Assembly: GCF_000255455.1 (NCBI RefSeq)
Contig: NZ_JH621266.1
Location: 1 to 38,369, forward strand
Direction: 5' to 3'
Origin: Aquimarina agarilytica ZC1
GTDB lineage: Bacteria; Bacteroidota; Bacteroidia; Flavobacteriales; Flavobacteriaceae
DNA length: 38,369 nt
In this document: piece after piece, positions 23,545-30,162 of the stretch
Layout of the letters: each line of letters starts with the position of its first letter
Numbering within the stretch: position 1 is the stretch's first letter
Notes under the pieces: model-generated
What the model saw: only the letters and a program-made list of their open reading frames with translations
What the model was told of the DNA's origin: nothing
Database searches by the model: none
Position numbers and translations under genes: made by a program

Positions 23545-24051
23545 ATGAAATGTTTGATTAAAACCGATAATAACACTAGTATTGTACGCAGGAAGTTTGT
23601 GCCAATACGATTCAGAATAGAAAGGGAAAACCAGTTTATAAACGCATCGGCCAAACTTCCTTTTTCTACAGCAAAGGTTGTTGGAGTATTGACTACAGTA
23701 AACGGTAAAAAGCCTTGTAGTGATGATCCATTACCACCACGTTATTATTTCGGGTTTACAGATACAGAAATGACGGATGACAGTTTCCTGCAGTTACAGG
23801 AAGGTACGCTCTATGATGAAGATTACCCACCAGACATCTTTGTGGAACAACAAGCCGGAGGCTGGTGGTACTTTGCACATCCTGTTTTGGATAGATTACC
23901 CTCCTATCAGGACGATCAGTTTTTAGAACCGCTAAGGGATGCCAAAGAACTAAATATTCTTTTTCCCGGACAATGCGAACCCGAACAGTATTTGCTCTAC
24001 AGTAAACCGTTTACCGGATCCATCTGGATCACCTTTGAGGAATATACCTAA
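23545..24051 (+). CDS. Small beta-rich protein 2
   Basis: This 168-residue protein is rich in Pro, aromatic and acidic residues (GYFGFTDTEM-like turns, AGGWWYFAHPVLDRLPSYQD) and ends in a strand GSIWITFEEYT comparable in place to the ends of its neighbours. It is soluble with no signal peptide. The Trp/Tyr-rich middle could be a binding surface, as in receptor-binding proteins, but this is speculation. It is encoded 57 bases after protein 1 and 11 bases before protein 3. Confidence 0.65.
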   Translation: MKCLIKTDNNTSIVRRKFVPIRFRIERENQFINASAKLPFSTAKVVGVLTTVNGKKPCSDDPLPPRYYFGFTDTEMTDDSFLQLQEGTLYDEDYPPDIFVEQQAGGWWYFAHPVLDRLPSYQDDQFLEPLRDAKELNILFPGQCEPEQYLLYSKPFTGSIWITFEEYT

Positions 24052-24062
24052 AACAAGAAATT

Positions 24063-24335
24063 ATGATACTGGGAACCTTAGCACTATATCAAAAAAGGGG
24101 AGTTTTCTATAAAGAGCATCAGATACTATCTGAAGATACGTATTCCAAACTCATCTATCAGGAGCTGTCCCCGAAACAGAAGTTTAAAGAACCGGATTTG
24201 CCTAATCAGATAGAACTTACCCCTGTAGATGAACAAGGGGATACCGATTATATCACAGCTTTTTATGAAGATGAGGGACAGGCAGGATATCCTTATGAAG
24301 TAACCATTTGGCTACTCATAGAGTCGGGCCCATAA
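24063..24335 (+). CDS. Small beta-rich protein 3
   Basis: This 90-residue acidic protein ends with GYPYEVTIWLLIESGP, similar to the C-terminus of the 134-residue protein at 23083. It may be a shortened paralogue. No motif, membrane span or signal peptide is visible. The stop codon lies in a GCCCAT/ATGGGC palindrome (24328-24340). Confidence 0.62.
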   Translation: MILGTLALYQKRGVFYKEHQILSEDTYSKLIYQELSPKQKFKEPDLPNQIELTPVDEQGDTDYITAFYEDEGQAGYPYEVTIWLLIESGP

Positions 24336-24374
24336 TGGGCAATTAATAAAAAGTATAATCTGTAATACATCTGA

Positions 24375-24428
24375 GTGAGATAATAAATCACCCTTAGGGT
24401 GTGAGATAATAAAATAAGCTAGGCTTAT
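24375..24428. repeat. Direct repeat with two mini-hairpins over a start codon
   Basis: GTGAGATAATAAA occurs at 24375-24387 and 24401-24413. Between the copies is CACCC-TTA-GGGTG (24389-24401). After them comes ATAAGC-TAG-GCTTAT (24414-24428), whose right arm includes part of the ATG at 24427. This layout could control translation of the following gene. Confidence 0.5.
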
Positions 24429-24762
24429 GCGTGAGGAATTTGCCATACAATATGCAGGCCTACGGGCTAAAGAACGAGGATATCCAAAGTATCGATTGGT
24501 GTACCGTGAGTTTACCATTCCTGCAGAAGGAAGACTAGAGCTTCAGGGGCATAACGAGATATGGCTGATTGTGTATATCGCATGGGGACTAATAGTAAAA
24601 TCTGACTATGGACGCTATGAGAATTTCTATATACAGGGAAATATAGAAAATGTACACGAACACGGAGATCGTATAGAGATTGTAAACACCAGAAAATACC
24701 AAAGAACCATACGATTCCTGCAGGTGATTTTAAAAACAGAAAATGATGGAAGCAAAACGTAG
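24427..24762 (+). CDS. Small beta-rich protein 4
   Basis: This 111-residue protein has strands RLVYREFTIPAEGRLELQGH, EIWLIVYIAWGLIVKSDY and RTIRFLQVILKTEN. The hydrophobic IWLIVYIAWGLIV could be a buried strand pair or a short membrane segment. It closes the block of beta-rich genes and overlaps the coiled-coil gene by 20 bases, so the two are translationally linked. No family is recognised. Confidence 0.65.
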   Translation: MREEFAIQYAGLRAKERGYPKYRLVYREFTIPAEGRLELQGHNEIWLIVYIAWGLIVKSDYGRYENFYIQGNIENVHEHGDRIEIVNTRKYQRTIRFLQVILKTENDGSKT

Positions 24763-25567
24763 AAATCTCGGGTCAGTGCGATTAACGGATGCCCAATATG
24801 AAGAGATGGATCGATTAGGATTTACCAGTGAAAGCGCTTATGTAAGACATAAGATGCAGCAGGCAGAAACAAAGCTTGAAGTATTGAAAACCACACAGGA
24901 TAAAAATACAGTACGTCAATTATCCATTCCGGGAATATCCGGAGTAAGCAATACCAATATTGAAGACCAGCTGACCATACAACGGTTAGCTATCGAAAAT
25001 AAAAAGCTGCAGGAGCAGTTGGAGCAGGTCACCCAAAGTCAACAGGAAGCCCTGAACGGAGTACACCACAAAGTGCATTCCATGCTTCAGGAAGAATTAC
25101 AGAAACGGGATTATGAAGAGCTCAAGAAAAGCTACGCAGCATCAGAATCAAAGTTAAAAAAGCTACAGGAAAACCTTGAAGAAAAAAAAAAGGAGAATGA
25201 AGCTCTGGTGAAGAAACTAAGTTTTGTAGAGTTAGGAAAAGCATTACTTCCCGGAGCGATCACGGGACTAGCCAAGCAATACCCAAAACAGATGAAGGGT
25301 ATAGCAGGAACATTAGGTAGTCTAGGTATGACTGATGCAAAGGAAAATGGCAATACCTCAGAAGAAGAAAACTATTTACTTCAAGTCATAGAACATCTGG
25401 GAGAGCTGTTTACCGAAGAACAGTTTGAGCAAGTGTTACAGCTCATGTTCCAACTTGCAGAACAGATCAAAGATGATCAGGGACTATTACAAAAGATAGC
25501 GTATTACCTCAATCAATTGAAAAGAAAAACAGAAGCAGGAAAGCAAAACAAATCAGTAGTACAATAA
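24743..25567 (+). CDS. Coiled-coil protein with N-terminal ribbon-helix-helix-like segment
   Basis: In this 274-residue protein the first 40 residues (LGSVRLTDAQYEEMDRLGFT, SESAYVRHKM) resemble the ribbon-helix-helix DNA-binding pattern of mobilisation and repressor proteins. Residues about 75-165 form a long coiled coil (IENKKLQEQLEQVTQSQ, KLKKLQENLEEKKKENEALV). The C-terminal third is acidic and helical. MobC-like accessory proteins share this layout, but no relaxase is nearby. It might bind the element's DNA during packaging, partition or regulation. Confidence 0.65.
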   Translation: MMEAKRRNLGSVRLTDAQYEEMDRLGFTSESAYVRHKMQQAETKLEVLKTTQDKNTVRQLSIPGISGVSNTNIEDQLTIQRLAIENKKLQEQLEQVTQSQQEALNGVHHKVHSMLQEELQKRDYEELKKSYAASESKLKKLQENLEEKKKENEALVKKLSFVELGKALLPGAITGLAKQYPKQMKGIAGTLGSLGMTDAKENGNTSEEENYLLQVIEHLGELFTEEQFEQVLQLMFQLAEQIKDDQGLLQKIAYYLNQLKRKTEAGKQNKSVVQ

Positions 25568-25587
25568 CAGTAAAAAATCAATATAAA

Positions 25588-25764
25588 ATGAAAACAGCGA
25601 TTACCATACAAATGGAAGTTTCAGGAAGTGACGAAGCCAGGAAAGTAACAAAAGCATTTCAAACAATGGATAAACATTTTGGCGCTAAAGGCATTATCAA
25701 AATGGAGCAATTGTTCCTCAATGATGCCTTTATCCGAAACCTCGTAAAAATGAAATTGGCATAG
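25588..25764 (+). CDS. 58-residue small protein
   Basis: An ATG opens 58 codons, 20 bases after the coiled-coil gene and 25 bases before the annexin-like gene. The protein begins MKTAITIQMEVSGSDEARKV, a strand-helix start with an acidic loop, and ends in a short helix (NDAFIRNLVKMKLA). The codon use matches its neighbours and it fills the only gap in the series, so it is likely real. No family is recognised. Confidence 0.6.
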   Translation: MKTAITIQMEVSGSDEARKVTKAFQTMDKHFGAKGIIKMEQLFLNDAFIRNLVKMKLA

Positions 25765-25789
25765 CCAACTATAAGTAAAACGAACAATT

Positions 25790-26212
25790 ATGGCACTTCC
25801 TCTTCTTGCAGCTCAGGCAATACAAAACAGACCCAAAGTTTCTGTAGGTAAGCAGACCACAACGATACTGCTTGCTACTGGATTGGGAGCTGTCACTTTT
25901 TTAGGAATCCGTGCTTTGGTAAAAAAGTTCAAAAAGAATATCCGCGAAAGTCAGGCATTGGAAGAAGGAAACCCTGCGAACTATGCCATTCGGATTCAGA
26001 TGGCTTTTGAGAATGACAATGCCTTTGGATGGGGTACAGATGAAGAAGCACTCTTTAGGATCCTGGAGGAGATACCTACAGAAAGTATGATGCGAAAAGT
26101 GGGAAGGGCATATAGAGATTTAACAGGAAGGAATCTGGCTGCTGATCTACAGAATGAATTGACCACTCAGGAATTCGCCATAGCCAATGAGATTATAAAT
26201 ACCAAACCATAG
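25790..26212 (+). CDS. Membrane-anchored protein with a single annexin-like repeat
   Basis: This 140-residue protein has a hydrophobic span near residues 24-42 (TTILLATGLGAVTFLGIRAL) before a basic stretch. Residues about 65-135 then match the annexin repeat: GWGTDEEALFRILEE, then VGRAYRDLTGRNLAADLQNE. Annexin type II calcium sites use GxGT plus an acidic residue 38-42 positions later, and here a Glu lies 40 residues after the GT, so calcium binding is possible. Annexins bind acidic membranes in eukaryotes. A single repeat on a membrane anchor within a mobile element is unusual. Helical packing alone, without calcium, is an alternative. Confidence 0.72.
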   Translation: MALPLLAAQAIQNRPKVSVGKQTTTILLATGLGAVTFLGIRALVKKFKKNIRESQALEEGNPANYAIRIQMAFENDNAFGWGTDEEALFRILEEIPTESMMRKVGRAYRDLTGRNLAADLQNELTTQEFAIANEIINTKP

Positions 26213-26228
26213 AATATATAACTATAAG

Positions 26229-26248
26229 ATTTCCGACTCCTCGGAAAT
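26229..26248 (+). promoter_or_regulatory. Leader hairpin, copy 2 of the duplicated pre-gene element
   Basis: Arms ATTTCCGA and TCGGAAAT enclose CTCC. The hairpin, the spacing to the ATG and a start-overlapping short frame (from 26247, MKKEFFNGNENK) parallel the copy at 21697, with a compensatory change at the innermost pair. Confidence 0.65.
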
Positions 26249-26265
26249 GAAAAAAGAATTTTTCA

Positions 26266-27255
26266 ATGGAAACGAAAACAAAGAAGAGCATACAAAAACC
26301 AAAAGTCAAGAAAAGACTTTCTCAAAAACAGGTACTGATGATCGGATTAGGTGGAGGGGTTGCGCTTGGTCTGGGTTATCTGGTTTATAACCACTTTAAA
26401 AACAAAACAGCTACAAACAGAGGTGGTATTAGTGATCCAATTACGATTCCTTCAGAAGATATTGTCACCAAACCCATTTTGCCAATTGCTGCCAGTGTCA
26501 GCTTTCCGGTGAAGAAAGGTGTGAGGGGATCACTGGTCGCTATGATACAAAATGCGCTTTTGGCCAAAGGAGGACAGGCAGCACTGATTATCAAAGAAAC
26601 CAGTTTTAGAAACGGACAGGTGGACGGCATCTTTGGACCGGGAACAGAAAGAGCACTTCGGGCGGCAGGATTCCCTTCAGTAATTACGGAATCTGTATTT
26701 ACCGCTTTAGTAGGTAAGAATACGGCATCTGGAGGAAGCTGGAGTGGAGTAGCCAAAGAGATTATTGATGCTGCCAATAGCAGGAACTTATTTAGTGTCC
26801 TTAGTGGACTAAAGAAAATAAAATCTGTAGAACAGTATAAACAGGTTAGCTCCTTTTTTCAGGGAGTTCGTATTAATGGGATCCGAGTAACCACTTTGGT
26901 AAATGCACTGCTGAGCGTAGCTTTTAAAAATAAGGAACTGGAAAAAGTAAAGATACGTGCGGAGTTTAGAAGAATGGGATTAAAGCAAAATAGTCAAGGA
27001 GTCTGGTATGTCCCTAATCTTGGATCCATTGACTCAATTGATAGGCAATCAGATCAAATTAATAATCAGTGGAACCTTGCTATTGCCACAAGACCCACTT
27101 TATTAAAAGCTATAGACGGATCTATTATCGTCCCTGAACTCAGACCCAATACAGTAGTGGGTTACATTACAGGAATGCAGAATGGAGTCACCAGAATTTT
27201 GACACAGTCAGGAGAAACTGTGTTTGCTCCGACTCAAAACCTAACCTCTTTTTAA
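26266..27255 (+). CDS. Membrane-anchored peptidoglycan-binding protein
   Basis: In this 329-residue protein a basic N-terminus and one span (about 25-42, VLMIGLGGGVALGLGYLVY) precede a PG_binding_1-type domain (about 83-150: VKKGVRGSLVAMIQNALL, then GQVDGIFGPGTERALRAAGF). Next comes a helical segment (about 158-225, AKEIIDAANSRNLFSVLSG, VEQYKQVSSFFQG) that resembles a worn annexin-like repeat without GTDE. The C-terminus is strand-rich. It likely ties the complex to the cell wall, as in entry or envelope-spanning machines. Its 5' leader is shared with the gene at 21734. Confidence 0.8.
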   Translation: METKTKKSIQKPKVKKRLSQKQVLMIGLGGGVALGLGYLVYNHFKNKTATNRGGISDPITIPSEDIVTKPILPIAASVSFPVKKGVRGSLVAMIQNALLAKGGQAALIIKETSFRNGQVDGIFGPGTERALRAAGFPSVITESVFTALVGKNTASGGSWSGVAKEIIDAANSRNLFSVLSGLKKIKSVEQYKQVSSFFQGVRINGIRVTTLVNALLSVAFKNKELEKVKIRAEFRRMGLKQNSQGVWYVPNLGSIDSIDRQSDQINNQWNLAIATRPTLLKAIDGSIIVPELRPNTVVGYITGMQNGVTRILTQSGETVFAPTQNLTSF

Positions 27256-27268
27256 CTGCCATTGGCAG
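27256..27268. repeat. Triloop mini-hairpin after the stop codon
   Basis: Stem CTGCC/GGCAG with loop ATT begins at the base after the TAA. It has the same design as those at 22313 and 23031. Confidence 0.45.
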
Positions 27269-27301
27269 ATTTAATATTGTACTCAAAAAAATATACAACT
27301 A

Positions 27302-27694
27302 ATGAAAAATATAATGCAATGGTTACAAACCATATTAGAAAAACTAAAGCCACTCTGTGGCTACTTTAAGGTATGGAGGGAGTTATCCTCATTGGCAGTA
27401 GGACTCATCCTCTGGATGCACAGCGCCGTATTTCTTCGCTGGATTGATCCTACAGCAGGAACCTATGATGCCGGGATATTTCAGGTATACCTCTTTGCTA
27501 TTATTGGGATATTTATCCTGCACGGTATTGTCAGGATACTGATGAAGCTTATCTGGCCCACCTCAGAGGAGTATCTCGATAACCATTTCAGGAACGATTT
27601 TAAAACCATTACACCATGGCAAAAACTAAAACTATCTACGTTTATCTTCTTTGCTTTTTTGTTTGCAGTAGCGTTACTGGCCAGGACCTTATAG
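27302..27694 (+). CDS. Membrane protein, possible holin-like partner of the lysins
   Basis: This 130-residue protein has three hydrophobic segments: SLAVGLILWMHSAVFLRWI, FQVYLFAIIGIFILHGIVRI and LSTFIFFAFLFAVALLAR. Its last 79 bases overlap the start of the CHAP gene in another frame. Small membrane proteins before peptidoglycan hydrolases are often holins, but the short size and position are the only support here. No other family is recognised. Confidence 0.65.
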   Translation: MKNIMQWLQTILEKLKPLCGYFKVWRELSSLAVGLILWMHSAVFLRWIDPTAGTYDAGIFQVYLFAIIGIFILHGIVRILMKLIWPTSEEYLDNHFRNDFKTITPWQKLKLSTFIFFAFLFAVALLARTL

Positions 27695-28215
27695 GTAAGA
27701 TAAAAATTCAAAAAGAAGAACAGTACACAAGACAGTGTGTTAAAGAATTATACGATTCCCAAGTTGGAGTTCGTGAAACAGGAGGCTTCAATCGTGGACC
27801 ATATGTAGAGATGTATCTGGCCAGTGTAGATTTAGGTCCGGGCTATGCGTGGTGCGCTGCTTTTGTCAGCTGGTGTTACCAAAATGCAGGTGTGGACGCG
27901 CCACGAAGCGGTTGGGTGCCGAGTTATGCTTTAAAGGATAAATGGATTTATCAAAGAGGAAAGTTTCAATTGCAAAAACCGCAATCAGGAGATGTTTTTC
28001 TGATCTGGTACAACAGCGTCAACCGACCTGCTCATATTGGTTTTGTAGATGAATGGAATGAGGACTGGGTGATTTCCGTTGAAGGAAATACAAACGATAA
28101 TGGTTCAAGGGAGGGTGATGGAGTATATCGAAAGCGTAGACTGAAAAAGCAAATCTGGGTAGTCTCAAACTTTGTCCGTAGCTCGGACAGGCAAGTCCTT
28201 AGGACCGACAACTAA
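27616..28215 (+). CDS. CHAP-type peptidoglycan amidase/endopeptidase with signal peptide
   Basis: In this 199-residue protein a signal-like N-terminus (IYVYLLCFFVCSSVTGQ) precedes a CHAP/NlpC-P60-like domain with catalytic Cys in YAWCAAFVSWCYQ (about residue 80), His in PAHIGFVDEW (about 139) and a polar residue in SVEGNTN. It should cut peptide bridges in the cell wall, outside the inner membrane. The C-terminal end (SSDRQVLRTDN) is encoded by mini-hairpin DNA and may be a late addition. It is encoded between a membrane protein and another wall enzyme. Confidence 0.85.
   Translation: MAKTKTIYVYLLCFFVCSSVTGQDLIGKIKIQKEEQYTRQCVKELYDSQVGVRETGGFNRGPYVEMYLASVDLGPGYAWCAAFVSWCYQNAGVDAPRSGWVPSYALKDKWIYQRGKFQLQKPQSGDVFLIWYNSVNRPAHIGFVDEWNEDWVISVEGNTNDNGSREGDGVYRKRRLKKQIWVVSNFVRSSDRQVLRTDN
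28174..28205. repeat. Mini-hairpin pair inside the end of the CHAP gene
   Basis: GTCCG-TAGCT-CGGAC (28174-28188) and GTCC-TTA-GGAC (28195-28205) occupy the last codons of the gene. The first stem equals that at 23031-23043. Confidence 0.45.
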
Positions 28216-28230
28216 ATAGTATGTATAGCA

Positions 28231-28890
28231 ATGTTATCCAAGAGTTTACAAATATTACGAAGTAAAGGGTACAAGGTGTATACCGAACCATACAGGCTGA
28301 ATATTGTAGGCTACCGTAGTCGTTTTATAGGGAGTAATCGTTTTGATGATGAGATCCACGTGTTTTATAGAAATGATAATCATAAGTGGGTGTATCATAT
28401 GTTCAAAGCTACTACTGATCCCGGACAGTATTGGTTGGACAATCCGATGCACCCGCAAGGAACAGCTTTTTTAAAGAAGGGGCAATATGTTGATGCCTAT
28501 AGTATTGGATTACATCGTGGAATATATCATGCACTAATTCAAACAAAACCTGTTGTGGTAATCCGCAATTATGAGCGAAAAGGTCTATTTAAATGGTTTG
28601 AATCCGGAACAAAGGATATAGGAAATTTTGGAATCAACATCCATAGGGCCAGAAAACAGGGAACAACTCAGGTAATTGATGACTTCTCTGCAGGTTGTTT
28701 GGTCTTTGCTAATGCGGATGACTTTAATGGATTTCTAAAACTATCTGAACACCACCGGAAGAAATATGGTAATAAGTTTACAGTAACCCTGGTTGATTTT
28801 AGGGATGAGCGAAGAAGAATCCTAAGACAGGTAGCCTGGGGAACAGTACTGGCCACAGGAGGGATTATGCTACTAAACAGATTAAACTGA
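28231..28890 (+). CDS. L,D-transpeptidase-like or endolysin-type wall enzyme
   Basis: In this 219-residue protein the motif pair GINIHRA (about 133-139) and DFSAGCLVFANADDF (about 151-165) places a His and a Cys as in YkuD-type catalytic sites (HG...SxGC). Before it lie a strand-rich part and FKATTDPGQYWLDNP. A short hydrophobic C-terminus (WGTVLATGGIMLLNRL) may touch the membrane. Similar proteins are encoded by Bacteroidota phages next to lysis genes. Substrate and direction of reaction are unproven. It overlaps the next gene by one base. Confidence 0.7.
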   Translation: MLSKSLQILRSKGYKVYTEPYRLNIVGYRSRFIGSNRFDDEIHVFYRNDNHKWVYHMFKATTDPGQYWLDNPMHPQGTAFLKKGQYVDAYSIGLHRGIYHALIQTKPVVVIRNYERKGLFKWFESGTKDIGNFGINIHRARKQGTTQVIDDFSAGCLVFANADDFNGFLKLSEHHRKKYGNKFTVTLVDFRDERRRILRQVAWGTVLATGGIMLLNRLN

Positions 28891-29105
28891 TGAAGGTATC
28901 CAAAAATACTCAAAAAGCAGCCCTCGCACTTGTCGGGAGTATGTTGGGGTTTATAGTTGCTAAAAAATACTCCCCAAAAGAAACCTATCCGTTTATTCTG
29001 ATTGGTGGGTTTGTTGGGAATTTTCTGGGAGAAGAACTGATTAAAGAACCTACATATACAAATCCTTATCAACAAACAATTGAATCTCTGAAGTTTGAGG
29101 ATTAG
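28890..29105 (+). CDS. Small membrane protein
   Basis: This 71-residue protein has two hydrophobic stretches (AALALVGSMLGFIVAK and FILIGGFVGNFLGEEL) separated by a basic turn, a shape often seen in small holin or virion membrane proteins. Its ATG overlaps the TGA of the preceding wall enzyme. It is rich in glycine, as are other membrane proteins of this set. The family is unknown. Confidence 0.65.
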   Translation: MKVSKNTQKAALALVGSMLGFIVAKKYSPKETYPFILIGGFVGNFLGEELIKEPTYTNPYQQTIESLKFED

Positions 29106-29126
29106 GTTCGCTTAAAAAGAAGACAA

Positions 29127-29552
29127 ATGAAATTAGATCTTAAAAAAATGTATGTCATCTATAAGCCTGGTAAACATTCTGTAAAAGCAGATATTTTCAC
29201 AGGTCGGCCAACTAGTATAACTAATTTAAAGAATCAGTTTATAGGAGGGCTTCAACCAGGAAGGATATATGGAATATACACAACCCGAATTGAAGCAGAA
29301 AGAGTTACGCAAAAACTCTTGAAGGGAAAACAGACAAATAAGAAGAAACCAGGAGTAAAACCTGAAAAGGGTTATGCGCTCTTTAGTAATGCTGTAATGG
29401 CGGAGGATAAATATGATGTCACTACTCCACCCAAAGTTATATATCGCACTAAGAAGGAAGCAGAAAAAGAGGTGCAACGCATCCGAAAAAGAGAAGGGAG
29501 AGATCCCCAGATCAGGATATTATCTTATGATCCAAGAAAAAGGAAGAGATAA
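29127..29552 (+). CDS. Basic protein with two similar alpha/beta halves
   Basis: This 141-residue protein has an N-terminal half (YVIYKPGKHSVKADIF, YGIYTTRIEAERVTQKLL) and a C-terminal half (YALFSNAVMAEDKYDV, VIYRTKKEAEKEVQRIRK) that share the order strand, variable turn, strand, then helix with xxEAExxxQ. This suggests an internal duplication. It is very basic at the end (DPRKRKR). Nucleic-acid binding would suit it, as in small RNase H N-terminal-like domains. It overlaps the next gene by one base. Confidence 0.62.
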   Translation: MKLDLKKMYVIYKPGKHSVKADIFTGRPTSITNLKNQFIGGLQPGRIYGIYTTRIEAERVTQKLLKGKQTNKKKPGVKPEKGYALFSNAVMAEDKYDVTTPPKVIYRTKKEAEKEVQRIRKREGRDPQIRILSYDPRKRKR

Positions 29553-29932
29553 TGAAAAAGAAACTATTTGCTATTACAGATATGGAAGGTGTATTTCTAA
29601 AAAAGATGGAAGTGAATTCTAAAACTGAAATCCAGAAATACCTAAACCAAAAATATAGCCAAGGGATTTCCCTGACAGCTTGGGAATTGAGTACCTCAAA
29701 AAGGAAATTAACGAAGTCACAACTTCAACAATTAGACAATTTCATAAACCGAAATGATTACAATTTAAGCGCTACTGATCTCAATAATTTCAAAAGGCTA
29801 CTTAAAAAGCTGCAACAATCCCCTGCAGCAGAAGGAATGATTATCGTTAACCAATACTTCGATACATTTTTAAGAGAATTGATTCCACCATCTATTTGGA
29901 AAGCAATGATGGGAGAACTTAAAAAGAAATGA
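29552..29932 (+). CDS. Unknown basic protein
   Basis: This 126-residue protein begins MKKKLFAITDMEGVFLKKME and is mostly helical after residue 40 (KSQLQQLDNFINRNDYNLSA). It has no membrane span or catalytic motif. The opening FAITDMEGVFL echoes the strand-turn-strand of the preceding gene, hinting at related domains. It is encoded within the same co-directional series, five bases before the terminal HTH gene. Confidence 0.58.
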   Translation: MKKKLFAITDMEGVFLKKMEVNSKTEIQKYLNQKYSQGISLTAWELSTSKRKLTKSQLQQLDNFINRNDYNLSATDLNNFKRLLKKLQQSPAAEGMIIVNQYFDTFLRELIPPSIWKAMMGELKKK

Positions 29933-29936
29933 AATT

Positions 29937-30152
29937 ATGAAAGTGACCTATTACGAAGGAGAGGAACCCGTGAAAATTAGAGCATATTACAAATATGAAC
30001 TGGCAGCATTGTATAATGTCTGTACCAAAACTTTTTCTTCTTGGATACATACCTATTTAGATGAACTAAAACAGTTTGGGTACAAAAAAAGCACCAAACT
30101 CCTGAGGCCAGAAGTGGTGCGTTTTTTGTTTGAACGACTGGGTGAACCTTAA
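29937..30152 (+). CDS. Small helix-turn-helix protein closing the core series
   Basis: In this 71-residue protein, residues 16-70 show a helix-turn-helix pattern: YYKYELAALYNVCTKTFSSW, a linker with LDELKQFGYKKS, then LLRPEVVRFLFERLGEP. It resembles the minus-strand HTH protein at 18577 in order and spacing of conserved positions. It may regulate the core genes. It converges with hsdR, 10 bases apart, and marks the point where base composition drops. Confidence 0.65.
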   Translation: MKVTYYEGEEPVKIRAYYKYELAALYNVCTKTFSSWIHTYLDELKQFGYKKSTKLLRPEVVRFLFERLGEP

Positions 30153-30162
30153 ATTTAAAAAT

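Noticed and set aside
24743..25567. MobC-type mobilisation protein
   Set aside because: The N-terminal pattern is suggestive, but there is no relaxase or transfer-origin candidate nearby, so the name is not used.
26385..26777. Minus-strand open frame of 130 codons
   Set aside because: It is antisense to the peptidoglycan-binding domain, which is clearly coding on the plus strand.
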